Shown here in pieces: positions 7,747 through 17,228 of a stretch of 44,309 nt of DNA. The position numbers and the translations under genes are program-made. Under the pieces are notes generated by a model. The model made no database searches. It worked only from the letters and a program-made list of their open reading frames with translations, and was not told where the DNA came from. This stretch comes from an uncultured Lachnospiraceae bacterium. Lineage in GTDB: Bacteria > Bacillota > Clostridia > Lachnospirales > Lachnospiraceae. Within the stretch, counting starts at the first letter, position 1; every line of letters begins with the position of its first letter. Where the stretch lies: the NCBI GenBank assembly GCA_902779505.1, contig CACZBZ010000016.1:1-44309 (forward strand), given 5' to 3'.

Positions 7747-9744
7747 ATGAGATACGCCAATATCATAGTGAATATATCTCATGAAAATGTGGACAGACCT
7801 TTTTCTTACAAGGTCCCGCCGGAACTGCAAGAGAACTGTAAGCCGGGCACCAAGGTAAAGGTTCCTTTCGGCCAGGGAAGCAGACTGATAGAGGGATATA
7901 TTCTTGAACTTACGGATCATGTGGATTATCCCGATGAAAAACTGAAATTCATAGACTCTGTATTGATCAGTCAGGATGACAGTGAGAGCAGGCTTATCGA
8001 ACTTGCCTGGTTTATCAAGGAACAGTACGGTTCCACCATGATTGCGGCTCTTAAGACCGTGCTTCCCGTGAAGAAGACTTACAGAAGAAAGAAAAAGCAG
8101 GACAGTGCGGAACTTCCTCCCGTGGAAGACATAGTGCTTAACGATGAGCAGCAGGCTGTCTATGATGATTTTATGGCAGACTATGATGCCGGTAAGCCGG
8201 GCATCTGTCTCATACACGGAATAACCGGAAGCGGTAAGACCGAAGTTTATATCGAGATGGTCAGACATGTGGTAGAGACAGGAAGGCAGGCCGTAGTCCT
8301 GATTCCCGAGATATCACTGACATATCAGACTGTTGGAAGATTCAGGAAATATTTTGGAGACAGAGTTGCTTTTATGAATTCGACTCTGGCTGCGGGAGCA
8401 AGATACGAACTATGTGAAAAGGCAAGAAACGGCGAACTGGATGTAATAATTGGTCCCAGATCCGCTTTGTTTACCCCCTTTCCTCATATAGGAATAATTA
8501 TAATAGACGAGGAACATGAATCGACTTATAAGAGCGAGAATGTTCCCAAATATCATGCCAGAGAACTGGCAATAAAATTGGCCGAAATGCACGGTGCAGG
8601 GCTTGTGCTGGGAAGCGCAACTCCTTCCGTTGAATCATACTATCATGCCCTTAAGGGTGATTATAAGCTCTATAAGCTGAAAAACAGAGCCGTGGGAGGA
8701 AGCCTTCCCATTGTACATACAGTGGATCTGAGAAAAGAACTCAGAGAGGGCAACAGGTCCATATTCAGTCGTAAACTTACGGAACTGCTTAAGGACAGGC
8801 TTAATAAAGGTGAGCAGGCTATGCTTTTCCTCAACAGAAGGGGATATGCGGGATTTGTGTCCTGCAGGGCATGCGGACATGTTATGAAATGTCCCCACTG
8901 TGATGTGTCCTTATCGGAACACAGGAATGTCGGAAAGCTTGTCTGCCATTATTGCGGTTACGAGACGGAGAGACCGCATCTTTGTCCCGAATGCGGCTCG
9001 AAATACCTCCTGGGATTCAGAGCAGGTACGGAACAGATAGAGCAGGAACTTCACAAATTATTCCCCGGAATCAGGACTCTTCGTATGGATGCCGATACCA
9101 CGGGAACAAAAGACAGTTATGAGAAGATCTTAAGCGCTTTTTCAAAGGGTGAAGCCGATGTACTGGTAGGAACCCAGATGATAGTCAAGGGGCACGATTA
9201 TTCCAAGGTTACACTGGTGGGGGTCGTGGCGGCGGATCTGTCTCTTGCAAGCAATGATTACAGGGCAGGCGAGAGAACATTTCAGCTGATAACCCAGGCT
9301 GCGGGAAGAGCCGGAAGAGGCTCCATACCGGGTGAAGTGGTTATACAGTCTTATCAGCCGGACCACTACAGCATCGTACATGCTTCCAAGCAGGATTATG
9401 AGAGCTTTTACGATGAGGAAATGGCCTATAGGGAGATCGGAGGATATCCACCCCTTAAGAACGTGATGGCCGTGCTTATATCGGGTAAAAACAAGCAGAA
9501 CAGTCTTTTGCTTGCTCAAAGCATTAAAAGCAGAGCAGAAGCTCTGGGCGAATCAACGCTTATTATAGGCCCCGGCAAGGCGGGAATCGGTAAGATCAAT
9601 GACAATTACAGATTCATGCTCTATATGAAAAATGATGATATAAGCGAGCTCATTAAGATAAAGGATGATATTGAGAACTGGTTGGATGAGAGGAAGACGG
9701 ACATAGGAGTCTTCTTTGATTTCAATCCCATGAGCGCATATTAA
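7747..9744 (+). CDS. priA: Primosomal protein N' (PriA helicase), short form
   Basis: A 665-residue replication-restart helicase. It has an N-terminal 3'-DNA-binding domain (about 1-105), Walker A GITGSGKT (158-165), IIIDEEHESTYKSE (Walker B), LGSATPSVESYY, a zinc-binding block of paired CxxC-type motifs (CRACGHVMKCPHCD, CHYCGYE, CPECGSKY) and helicase motifs V/VI (VGTQMIVKGHDYSKVTLV, QAAGRAGRG). A good GGAGGAG site precedes ATG 7747. Relatives I recall carry a ~75-residue winged-helix segment between the DNA-binding domain and the helicase core. Here only a ~20-residue Lys/Arg-rich linker separates VLPVKK from LNDEQQAVYDDF, so the protein is shorter than usual but in frame. Confidence 0.9.
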   Translation: MRYANIIVNISHENVDRPFSYKVPPELQENCKPGTKVKVPFGQGSRLIEGYILELTDHVDYPDEKLKFIDSVLISQDDSESRLIELAWFIKEQYGSTMIAALKTVLPVKKTYRRKKKQDSAELPPVEDIVLNDEQQAVYDDFMADYDAGKPGICLIHGITGSGKTEVYIEMVRHVVETGRQAVVLIPEISLTYQTVGRFRKYFGDRVAFMNSTLAAGARYELCEKARNGELDVIIGPRSALFTPFPHIGIIIIDEEHESTYKSENVPKYHARELAIKLAEMHGAGLVLGSATPSVESYYHALKGDYKLYKLKNRAVGGSLPIVHTVDLRKELREGNRSIFSRKLTELLKDRLNKGEQAMLFLNRRGYAGFVSCRACGHVMKCPHCDVSLSEHRNVGKLVCHYCGYETERPHLCPECGSKYLLGFRAGTEQIEQELHKLFPGIRTLRMDADTTGTKDSYEKILSAFSKGEADVLVGTQMIVKGHDYSKVTLVGVVAADLSLASNDYRAGERTFQLITQAAGRAGRGSIPGEVVIQSYQPDHYSIVHASKQDYESFYDEEMAYREIGGYPPLKNVMAVLISGKNKQNSLLLAQSIKSRAEALGESTLIIGPGKAGIGKINDNYRFMLYMKNDDISELIKIKDDIENWLDERKTDIGVFFDFNPMSAY

Positions 9745-9765
9745 AAGGTCTGAAAGGAGAGGAAT

Positions 9766-10260
9766 ATGGCACTCAGACAAATAAGAATAGAAGGGGATCC
9801 CGTACTTAACAAAGTATGTAAGGAAGTAAAAGAGATAACTCCCCGTGTAAAAGAACTGATAGAGGATATGCTTGATACCATGTATGAAGCCAACGGTGTG
9901 GGACTTGCGGCACCTCAGGTAGGTATCCTTAAAAGAATAATAGTTATCGACGTTACGGGAGAGGATCCTTACGTGATCATCAATCCCAAGGTGATAGAAA
10001 AGAGCGGAGAGCAGACAGGTTACGAAGGCTGCTTAAGCATACCGGGCAAGTCGGGTATAGTTACCAGACCCAATTTTGCAAAGATCAGTTACAAGGATGA
10101 GAATTTTGAAGACCGGATTCTTGAAGGTACCGAACTCCTGGCCAGAGCTATCTGCCATGAGATGGACCATCTTGACGGTCATCTTTATACCGAGCTTGTT
10201 GAAGGAGATCTTGTGAACATGGAGGACCTTCAGGAGGAAGCGGAAGAAGAGGAGCAGTAA
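9766..10260 (+). CDS. def: Peptide deformylase
   Basis: A 164-residue metalloenzyme that removes the formyl group from nascent N-formylmethionine. All three family motifs are present: GVGLAAPQVG (44-53), EGCLSIPG with the metal ligand Cys89, and HEMDHLDG with His131, Glu132 and His135. ATG 9766 follows AAAGGAGAGG at good spacing. It sits 21 bases after priA and 3 bases before fmt, the common def-fmt pairing in which the two enzymes act at opposite ends of the formylation cycle. The acidic C-terminal tail is ordinary. Confidence 0.96.
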   Translation: MALRQIRIEGDPVLNKVCKEVKEITPRVKELIEDMLDTMYEANGVGLAAPQVGILKRIIVIDVTGEDPYVIINPKVIEKSGEQTGYEGCLSIPGKSGIVTRPNFAKISYKDENFEDRILEGTELLARAICHEMDHLDGHLYTELVEGDLVNMEDLQEEAEEEEQ

Positions 10261-10263
10261 TAT

Positions 10264-11199
10264 ATGAAAGTTGTATTCATGGGGACTCCTGATTTTGCTG
10301 TGGGAGCCTTACAGGCCATAATCGATGCCGGACATGAAGTCGTACTTGTTGTTACCCAGCCCGACAGGGAAAAGGGAAGAGGCAAGGAAGTCAGTTTCAC
10401 ACCTGTTAAAGAGTGTGCAATAAAAAACAACATTCCGGTATTTCAGCCTCTTAAGATCAAGACGGAAGAAGCTGTGGCGGAATTAAAAAAATACGAAGCC
10501 GATATATTTGTCGTTGCCGCTTTCGGTCAGATCCTTTCTAAGGAAATACTTGATATGCCAAGGTTCGGCTGCATAAATATACATGCATCTCTCCTTCCCA
10601 AATACAGGGGAGCTGCGCCTATACAGTGGTGTATTCTGGACGGTGAAGAAGAGACGGGTATCACCATCATGCAGATGAATGAAGGTCTTGATACCGGAGA
10701 TATTCTTCTTCAGAAGAAGATAAAGATATCAAAAGACGAAACAGGGGAAAGTCTTTTTGATAGATTGGCTGCTCTGGGAGCGGATGCCGTGTGCGAAGCT
10801 CTGCCTCTTATTGAAGAAGGCAAGTTGACTCCCATAAAGCAGGACGATGAGAAGAGCAGTTACGCAAAGATGTTAAATAAATCCATGGGAAAGATTGATT
10901 TTTCATGGACAGCAGACAAGCTGGAGAGATATGTGCGAGGCCTCAATTCATGGCCCAGTGCTTATACTTCGCTTGGGGGAAAAACGTTAAAAATCTGGGA
11001 AGCATATGTTGTCGGGGGTAAGGATGCGGACGGAAAGAAGCCGGGTACCGTGGTCAAAGTGAGCAAGGATGCCTTGTTCGTGGCCTGCGGAGAAGGCATT
11101 CTTGAGATCAGATCTCTTCAGCTGGAAGGCAAGAAGAGAATGAGCGTGAAAGACTTTCTCCTCGGATATCATATAGAAGAGGGACAGTTACTTGGCTGA
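10264..11199 (+). CDS. fmt: Methionyl-tRNA formyltransferase
   Basis: A 311-residue enzyme that formylates Met-tRNA(fMet) from 10-formyl-tetrahydrofolate. The N-terminal catalytic domain has MGTPDFAV, QPDREKGRG, the catalytic NIHASLLPKYRGAAPIQ region with Asn, His and later Asp (MQMNEGLDTGDIL). The C-terminal OB-like tRNA-binding domain runs from about 205 (SWPSAYTSLGGKTLKIWEA). The length is normal. It overlaps the rsmB start by 8 bases, so the two are probably translationally coupled. Confidence 0.96.
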   Translation: MKVVFMGTPDFAVGALQAIIDAGHEVVLVVTQPDREKGRGKEVSFTPVKECAIKNNIPVFQPLKIKTEEAVAELKKYEADIFVVAAFGQILSKEILDMPRFGCINIHASLLPKYRGAAPIQWCILDGEEETGITIMQMNEGLDTGDILLQKKIKISKDETGESLFDRLAALGADAVCEALPLIEEGKLTPIKQDDEKSSYAKMLNKSMGKIDFSWTADKLERYVRGLNSWPSAYTSLGGKTLKIWEAYVVGGKDADGKKPGTVVKVSKDALFVACGEGILEIRSLQLEGKKRMSVKDFLLGYHIEEGQLLG

Positions 11200-12583
11200 T
11201 TCGGTTAATAGCAGAGAATTGATAACGGATATGCTTGTAAGCATAGACAAGGGAGAGGAACAGAGCCACATCCTGATCAAGAATGTCCTTGATAAATACG
11301 ATTATCTTGAAGCCCATGACAAGGCCTTCATCAAGAAAGTTACAAGCGGCACTCTTGAAAGAAGAATAACATTGGACTATATTATAGATTCCGTGTCCAA
11401 TACTCCGGTTGCCAAGATGAAGCCCTTCATCCGCAATCTTATAAGAATGAGTACCTATCAGATATTCTATATGGATAAGGTTCCGGATTCCGCAGCCTGT
11501 AATGAGGCTGTAAAAATTGCGGGAAAAAGAGGCTTCAAAAATCTTACGGGTTTTGTGAACGGAGTACTCAGAAATATCTCCAGAAACAAGGATACAATAA
11601 CTCTTCCGGAGGAATCCGAGGGAGTATTACGCTACTATCACATAAGATATTCCTGTCCGGAACTTCTGGTGAAACATTTTCTGAATGAATACGGTAAAAT
11701 CGAGGCTAAAAAGATACTTGATTCGACCTTGAGAAAACGAAATCTTTTTGTAAGAATCAGGGAAGATATATCCAAGGAAGAGAGAGAGTCCATAAAAGAT
11801 GAGTGGCACAGCTCGCAGGTGGGCTTTGAGAAGAGCATATATCTGCCTTACGCCTATTCTTTGTCCAATGCCGACAATATTGCTTCATTGAAGAGATTCG
11901 CTGAAGGACTCTATACCGTTCAAGACTTAAGCAGTATGATGGTGGCTGAGATTGCGGGCGTGGGAGCGACGGATCTTGTGCTGGATGTATGCGGTGCCCC
12001 GGGAGGAAAGTCTCTTCATGCGGCTTCCAAGATGAAAAAGGCATGGAAAGAGTCGGGAGAAGCCGGTCCCATAGGCAAAGTTGTTTGCAGGGATCTGTCG
12101 GAATACAAAGTAGGCTTAATTCGTGAGAATATAGAACGAATGAATATGGACAATATGGAGACGGAAGCCCTGGATGCCAGGGTGTTCGATCCCGCATACG
12201 AAGAGAAAGCGGATATTGTCTTTATGGATGTTCCCTGTTCGGGTCTTGGAGTAATAGGTAAAAAGCCTGACATAAAATACAATGCGACCGAAGAGAGCCT
12301 GGAAGGAATACTCGAACTGCAAAAAGAAATAATTGACACTTGCGTCAGATATGTAAAACCCGGCGGCAAACTAATCTACAGTACATGTACCCTTCGCAGA
12401 TGCGAGAACGAAGAGATGGCCGCATATATAATGGAAAAATACGGATTTGAAGAGATGGATATAAGTGAGAATCTTCCCGAGAACCTTCATAAAGATCTTG
12501 TGTCGAAGGGTATGGCGGAGCTCATGCCTTATGACGGGATGGATGGATTCTTTATAGCCGGATTGATTAAGAATGGACATTAA
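11192..12583 (+). CDS. rsmB: 16S rRNA (cytosine-967-C5)-methyltransferase RsmB
   Basis: A 463-residue SAM-dependent methyltransferase with an N-terminal NusB-like RNA-binding domain (about 1-140) and a C-terminal Rossmann domain. Motifs: DVCGAPGGKSLHAA (SAM loop), FMDVPCSGLGVIGKKPDIKY with the PC catalytic motif, and IYSTCTLRRCENE carrying the second catalytic Cys. The TTG at 11192 is the preferred start because the family begins with an N-x-R-E motif (NSRELITDML) right after it; the first in-frame ATG (11231) would cut into this helix. An AGAGGGA site precedes the TTG. The next gene overlaps its end by 11 bases. Confidence 0.92.
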   Translation: MADSVNSRELITDMLVSIDKGEEQSHILIKNVLDKYDYLEAHDKAFIKKVTSGTLERRITLDYIIDSVSNTPVAKMKPFIRNLIRMSTYQIFYMDKVPDSAACNEAVKIAGKRGFKNLTGFVNGVLRNISRNKDTITLPEESEGVLRYYHIRYSCPELLVKHFLNEYGKIEAKKILDSTLRKRNLFVRIREDISKEERESIKDEWHSSQVGFEKSIYLPYAYSLSNADNIASLKRFAEGLYTVQDLSSMMVAEIAGVGATDLVLDVCGAPGGKSLHAASKMKKAWKESGEAGPIGKVVCRDLSEYKVGLIRENIERMNMDNMETEALDARVFDPAYEEKADIVFMDVPCSGLGVIGKKPDIKYNATEESLEGILELQKEIIDTCVRYVKPGGKLIYSTCTLRRCENEEMAAYIMEKYGFEEMDISENLPENLHKDLVSKGMAELMPYDGMDGFFIAGLIKNGH

Positions 12584-13610
12584 ATCACTTACAAAGGAAG
12601 AACTGCAGAAGGAATTGAAAGAGATGGGCTTACCCGGATTCAGGGCAGACCAGCTCTATCAGTGGATGCATGTGAAACTTGTGAGAACTTACGATGAGAT
12701 GACCAATCTCCCCAAGGATATGAGGGAGATGCTTGAAAAGACAAGACCTCTTGTTACATTAAAAGCCGAGAGAGTACAGGAATCAATAATTGACGGAACA
12801 AAAAAGTTTCTTTTTGAACTTCCTGACGGCAACATGGTTGAAAGTGTCTTTATGAGATACAAGCACGGCAACAGTGTATGTATATCATCTCAGGTAGGCT
12901 GCAGAATGGGCTGCAGATTCTGTGCTTCAACCCTGGACGGCCTTGAGAGGAATCTGACTCCTTCCGAGATGTTGGACCAGATATATGAGATAACAAGAAC
13001 TGTAGGTGAGAGAATATCCAATGTTGTTGTAATGGGAACGGGGGAACCCATGGATAACTATGACAATCTTCTGCGTTTTATAACTCTCATAACCGATGAA
13101 AACGGTCTGAATATAAGCGGAAGAAATATAACGGTATCCACATGCGGTATCGTTCCGGGAATTAAAAAGATGGCTGAAGAGCATCTGGCCATCACCCTTG
13201 CTCTTTCCCTTCATGCAACCACGGACGAGAAGAGGAAGCAGCTGATGCCCATAGCCAACAGCTATTCCATTGCGGAACTGATGGATGCCTGCAGTTATTA
13301 TTTTGAAAAGACGGGCAGAAGGATCACCTTTGAGTACAGTCTTGTGGGGGGAGTGAATGACAGTGAAGAGGATGCCACGGAGTTATCCGCTCTGGCAGGC
13401 CCCTTAAAATGTCATGTTAACCTTATTCCCGTCAATCCCATAAAGGAAAGGGACTATACAAGGAGCAACAAGGAAGCAATCCTTGCATTCAGGGACAGAC
13501 TTGAAAAAAATGGAATAAATGTTACTATTAGAAGGGAAATGGGCCGGGATATTGACGGAGCATGCGGACAGCTGCGACGTCGTAGAATGGCTGAAGATAT
13601 TGACGACTAG
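12573..13610 (+). CDS. rlmN: 23S rRNA (adenine-2503-C2)-methyltransferase RlmN
   Basis: A 345-residue radical-SAM enzyme. The cluster motif CxxxCxxC is at Cys110, Cys114 and Cys117 (GCRMGCRFC), followed by NVVVMGTGEPMDNYDN. The N-terminal HhH-like accessory domain (GLPGFRADQLYQWMH) and the C-terminal RREMGRDIDGACGQLR with the conserved methyl-carrying Cys are also seen. In RlmN/Cfr enzymes this Cys and the radical cluster transfer a methyl to A2503 of 23S rRNA and to some tRNAs. The ATG at 12573 overlaps rsmB. The PP2C phosphatase gene follows after 9 bases. Confidence 0.96.
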   Translation: MDIKSLTKEELQKELKEMGLPGFRADQLYQWMHVKLVRTYDEMTNLPKDMREMLEKTRPLVTLKAERVQESIIDGTKKFLFELPDGNMVESVFMRYKHGNSVCISSQVGCRMGCRFCASTLDGLERNLTPSEMLDQIYEITRTVGERISNVVVMGTGEPMDNYDNLLRFITLITDENGLNISGRNITVSTCGIVPGIKKMAEEHLAITLALSLHATTDEKRKQLMPIANSYSIAELMDACSYYFEKTGRRITFEYSLVGGVNDSEEDATELSALAGPLKCHVNLIPVNPIKERDYTRSNKEAILAFRDRLEKNGINVTIRREMGRDIDGACGQLRRRRMAEDIDD

Positions 13611-13619
13611 AGGAAGATA

Positions 13620-14363
13620 ATGATCAAGACATTTTCGATAACTGATATCGGAAGGAAAAGAAAACTTAATCAGGATTATGTCTATACATCAGAGATGGCA
13701 GTGGGACATCTGCCTAATCTTTTTTTGGTAGCAGACGGCATGGGGGGCCATAAAGCCGGCGACTACGCTTCACGGTGCGCAATTGAGACAATTGTGGAAT
13801 ATGCAAGCAATTGCGAAGATGAATCTGTTGTGGGAACTTTGGAAAAAGCAATCCACAGAGCCAATGATGTGATCAGAGAAAAGAGCGAGGCCGATGAGGC
13901 TCTTAACGGAATGGGAACAACACTTGTTGCCGCCACGATTAATGCCGATAACATAATGTGTGTGGCAAATGTTGGTGACAGTCGACTCTATGTTATTAAT
14001 AACAAAGAGATAAAGCAGATCACCAGAGACCATTCCTATGTTGAAGAGATGGTCAGGATGGGAGAGATTAAGAGAGAACAGGCAAGAACCCATCCGGACA
14101 AGAACATCATCACAAGAGCTCTGGGTGTAGAAGAGAAACTTGATGTGGACTTCTTTAACGTAAGACTGGATCCGGGAGACATTGTTCTGCTGTGTTCGGA
14201 CGGTCTTACCAATATGATAGAAGATGAAGAGATCAGAATGATTCTGCAGGGACAGAGAGATCTCGTTGAAAAGGCCGAGAGCCTTGTTGATGCAGCTAAT
14301 GATAATGGTGGCAAGGATAATATAGCAGTAGTCCTTGTAGACCCGTACGGAGATAACAGGTAG
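13620..14363 (+). CDS. PP2C-family Ser/Thr phosphatase (PrpC/Stp1 type)
   Basis: A 247-residue soluble PPM phosphatase, the usual partner that reverses the neighbouring PASTA kinase. Metal and core motifs: RKLNQDY at the N terminus, VADGMGGHKAGDYAS, GMGTTLVAA, VGDSRLYVI, ITRDHSYVEEMV, CSDGLTNMI and GGKDNIAVVLV, all in family order. The length matches Stp1/PrpC proteins. The kinase gene begins 8 bases after it, so both are likely cotranscribed. Nothing odd is seen in this gene, which makes the lesion in its partner more striking. Confidence 0.94.
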   Translation: MIKTFSITDIGRKRKLNQDYVYTSEMAVGHLPNLFLVADGMGGHKAGDYASRCAIETIVEYASNCEDESVVGTLEKAIHRANDVIREKSEADEALNGMGTTLVAATINADNIMCVANVGDSRLYVINNKEIKQITRDHSYVEEMVRMGEIKREQARTHPDKNIITRALGVEEKLDVDFFNVRLDPGDIVLLCSDGLTNMIEDEEIRMILQGQRDLVEKAESLVDAANDNGGKDNIAVVLVDPYGDNR

Positions 14364-14370
14364 TATTTGA

Positions 14371-15030
14371 ATGATTAAGATAGGTATGATGATAGGGGAT
14401 CGATATGAGGTCCTCGAAAAAATAGGCACCGGCGGAATGTCGGATGTGTATAAAGCAAAAGACCATAAGCTTAACCGTTTTGTAGCAGTGAAGGTTTTGA
14501 AACAGGAATTCAGCGAGAATGCCAACTTTGTTTCAAAATTCAAGACAGAAGCTCAGGCTGCAGCCGGAATGATGCATCCCAACATTGTCAATGTATACGA
14601 TGTCGGTGAAGAGGGTGGAGTCTACTACATCGTAATGGAACTTGTTGAGGGTATAACACTCAAGAAGTACATTGAGAAGAAGGCAAGGCTTTCCGTTAAA
14701 GAGGCGGTAAGTATAGCCATTCAGGTATCAATGGGTATAGAGTGCGCTCACAACAATCATATTATTCACAGAGATATTAAGCCTCAGAATATTATGATTT
14801 CCAAGGATGGTAAGGTTAAGGTTACGGATTTTGGTATTGCCAAGGCTGTAAGCAGCAATACCATTACTTCCAATGTAATGGGATCGGTGCATTATACATC
14901 TCCCGAGCAGGCAAGAGGCGGATATTCGGATGAGAAGAGTGATATCTATTCCCTTGGTATTACTCTCTTTGAGATGCTTACCGGACGTGTACCCTTTAAC
15001 GGTGAGACTACGTTGCAGAGATACCTATAA
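14371..15030 (+). CDS. PASTA Ser/Thr kinase, N-terminal fragment (interrupted gene)
   Basis: The first 219 residues are a Hanks-type kinase: glycine loop [10 protein letters not shown] (18-27), catalytic Lys41 in [15 protein letters not shown] (133-140, base Asp135), DFG at 153-155, and [11 protein letters not shown] in the activation segment. The frame stops right after [14 protein letters not shown]. Homologs continue here with roughly 20 residues (alpha-G region) before a conserved ISVEQI-type segment, which appears out of frame at the start of the next reading frame. So this is the 5' part of one pknB/prkC-like gene broken by a deletion near 15012. As written the kinase lacks the end of its C-lobe and is probably inactive, unless the sequence here is wrong. 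Confidence 0.85.
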   Translation: MIKIGMMIGDRYEVLEKIGTGGMSDVYKAKDHKLNRFVAVKVLKQEFSENANFVSKFKTEAQAAAGMMHPNIVNVYDVGEEGGVYYIVMELVEGITLKKYIEKKARLSVKEAVSIAIQVSMGIECAHNNHIIHRDIKPQNIMISKDGKVKVTDFGIAKAVSSNTITSNVMGSVHYTSPEQARGGYSDEKSDIYSLGITLFEMLTGRVPFNGETTLQRYL

Positions 15031-15032
15031 GT

Positions 15033-16337
15033 GTGGAGCAGATCGTATTCAAGTGTACACAGAAGAGTCCTGACAGAAGATATCAGAATATGGCGGAGCT
15101 TATTGAGGATCTTAAGAGGTCTCTTATGTCTCCGGATGAGGATTTTGTTAAAATAGCAGACCCTGATGAAGACGCTGCAACCAATCTCATATCAGAAACC
15201 GATATGCAGGCAATCAAGCGTCAGACCCGTACAAGAGATGACCTTGATAACACTATGCGTCTTAATGAGGAAAGACCTGAACGTCCTTCTAACGGAAGCG
15301 GTAAGAAGAGACCTCGCAGCATAGATGAGAGACCGGCACCCGGGCCCTCTAGAAAGAGCTCATCAGGAAAAGGAAAACCTTCGTCAAGCCGTGGTAAGAG
15401 CGGAAGAAGCGAGAAAGATGAAGAAAAGGCTGAAAGAATTACAACCATATGTGCTGTAATTGCAGCCATTATCATAGGAATACTGGTTATATTCTTTGTG
15501 GGAAGAGCCTTTGGCTTATTCAGTTTCAGCAGAACGGGAGATAATAATACAGAGGATTCTACGGAGCAGTCTTCAAATGTACCGTCAGACGTGAAGCTTG
15601 GTGAGAATCAGGCAATCGTTCCCGATGTGCATAATATGTCTTATGCCGAGGCTGTTGCAACCCTTAACAAAGAAGGTTTTGAAGTAACCAAAGTAGAGGT
15701 TCCCAGTGACAACGTTACAAAGGGTAATGTCGTAGACCAGGCACCTTCCGCAGGTATGGCTGCAGATATAGGAAGCAGTATCACGGTAAGTGTCAGCATA
15801 GGACCCAGTTCAGAGAAGGTATCGGTTCCAAATGTTATCGGTCTTGAAGCCATGGATGCAACGGCACTCCTTGTAGAGAGCGGTCTCCAGGTTGGTTCAA
15901 TTACCGAGACAACCAATGAAGATCCCAACCTAACAGACAAGGTATGCTATCAGAGCTTTGTAGCGGGAAGCAATGTAGATGCGGGTACCGTAATAGACCT
16001 TAAGTTAAGTATTGGCGTAGGTTCAGTTACTTACAGCTACGTGGGCAATATCGAGAGTCCTGTGGTTGAGGATGGAAGCTATGTAACCGGTACACAGGCT
16101 ACGGTTATCCTGACAACCACAACAGGTGTCGAGCTTAAGAGAGAGATTACATCCACATTCCCTGTGGCTATGAATATATCGGGTATACCGGATTGTGAGA
16201 ACGGTATTGTAACCATTCTCTATACGGTTACCATTCAGGGTTCTACATCTACCAATGCAGAGGGTGAAGTCGTTGAGACTCCTACCACCACAGAAGACAG
16301 AAGTGTTACTCGTACAGTAAAATTTACAAAGGAATAA
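15033..16337 (+). CDS. PASTA Ser/Thr kinase, C-terminal fragment (interrupted gene)
   Basis: The open frame starts at a GTG (15033), but this is not a natural start: upstream bases already read A-E-I-P-I-S in the same frame. It begins with the last helices of the kinase lobe (VEQIVFKCTQKSPDRRYQNM), then a low-complexity Ser/Lys/Arg linker, one membrane helix (TICAVIAAIIIGILVIFFV, about 137-155) and extracellular PASTA repeats: one starting VPDVHNMSYAEAV, a second starting VPNVIGLEAMDA, and a degenerate tail. PASTA domains bind peptidoglycan fragments or lipid II. Only 2 bases of mismatch to frame separate it from the upstream fragment. rsgA starts directly after its stop. Confidence 0.85.
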   Translation: MEQIVFKCTQKSPDRRYQNMAELIEDLKRSLMSPDEDFVKIADPDEDAATNLISETDMQAIKRQTRTRDDLDNTMRLNEERPERPSNGSGKKRPRSIDERPAPGPSRKSSSGKGKPSSSRGKSGRSEKDEEKAERITTICAVIAAIIIGILVIFFVGRAFGLFSFSRTGDNNTEDSTEQSSNVPSDVKLGENQAIVPDVHNMSYAEAVATLNKEGFEVTKVEVPSDNVTKGNVVDQAPSAGMAADIGSSITVSVSIGPSSEKVSVPNVIGLEAMDATALLVESGLQVGSITETTNEDPNLTDKVCYQSFVAGSNVDAGTVIDLKLSIGVGSVTYSYVGNIESPVVEDGSYVTGTQATVILTTTTGVELKREITSTFPVAMNISGIPDCENGIVTILYTVTIQGSTSTNAEGEVVETPTTTEDRSVTRTVKFTKE

Positions 16338-17210
16338 ATGCAGGGGAAGATAATCAAAGGCATAGCAGGTTTCTACTATGTACATAACGGCAACAGCATA
16401 TATGAGTGTAAGGCAAAAGGTGCTTTTCGTAAGGATGGCATCAAGCCTCTCGTGGGTGACAACGTGGATATAGAAGTTATTGACGAGAAGGAACATGTGG
16501 GTAATATCATATCCATACTTCCCAGACACAGTGAGATCATCAGGCCTGCGGTCGCCAATGTGGACCAGGCCATGATTATATTTGCCATACAAAAGCCGGA
16601 CCCCAATTTTAATCTGCTGGATCGTTTTCTTATAATGATGCAGCAGAAAAATCTTTCTACGATAATCTGTTTCAACAAACAGGATATCGCCAAGGAAGAG
16701 GAAAAGAAGATGATAACCGAGGCCTATGAGGGCTGCGGATGCAAAGTCGTGTTCGTAAGTGCCTTAGAGGACGATCTCGGAGAATTAAAAGAGCTCCTTG
16801 CTCACAAGACAACTACGGTTGCCGGACCCAGCGGAGTGGGCAAATCCACTCTGATCAACCGTCTGCAGGACGGTGTATGTATGGAGACGGGAGCCATAAG
16901 CGAGAAGATTGACAGAGGCAGGCATACCACCAGGCACTCTGAGATGATCGCCATAGACAGTGATACATATATTCTTGATACGCCGGGCTTTAGTTCCTTG
17001 CGACTTTTCGACGTAGACAAGACACATCTGAAAGATTATTATCCAGAATTTACTGAATATGAAGGCAGCTGCAGGTTCTTAAACTGTATTCACGAGAAAG
17101 AGCCGGACTGTATGGTCAAAGATGCGGTTGAAAAGGGAAAAGTGAGCAGATTAAGATACGACAATTACTTGAAGCTCCTTGAAGAAGCCAAAGAGAACAG
17201 GGGCTACTGA
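16338..17210 (+). CDS. rsgA: Ribosome small-subunit-dependent GTPase RsgA
   Basis: A 290-residue circularly permuted GTPase that helps mature the 30S subunit. An N-terminal OB fold (about 1-70) is followed by the permuted G motifs: G4 NKQD, G5-like VSALE, G1 GPSGVGKST (163-171), G2/switch RGRHTTRH and G3 DTPGFSS. The C-terminal zinc site is CRFLNCIHEKEPDC. The stop of the kinase fragment and this ATG abut (TAAATG). The order prpC-prkC-rsgA is common in Firmicutes; the usual downstream rpe/thiN genes are not here. Confidence 0.95.
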   Translation: MQGKIIKGIAGFYYVHNGNSIYECKAKGAFRKDGIKPLVGDNVDIEVIDEKEHVGNIISILPRHSEIIRPAVANVDQAMIIFAIQKPDPNFNLLDRFLIMMQQKNLSTIICFNKQDIAKEEEKKMITEAYEGCGCKVVFVSALEDDLGELKELLAHKTTTVAGPSGVGKSTLINRLQDGVCMETGAISEKIDRGRHTTRHSEMIAIDSDTYILDTPGFSSLRLFDVDKTHLKDYYPEFTEYEGSCRFLNCIHEKEPDCMVKDAVEKGKVSRLRYDNYLKLLEEAKENRGY

Positions 17211-17228
17211 TAGAGTTACGACCTAATT

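Noticed and set aside
13770-14543. 257-codon minus-strand open frame across the phosphatase/kinase junction
   Set aside because: Antisense to two conserved genes, no motifs, no plausible promoter.
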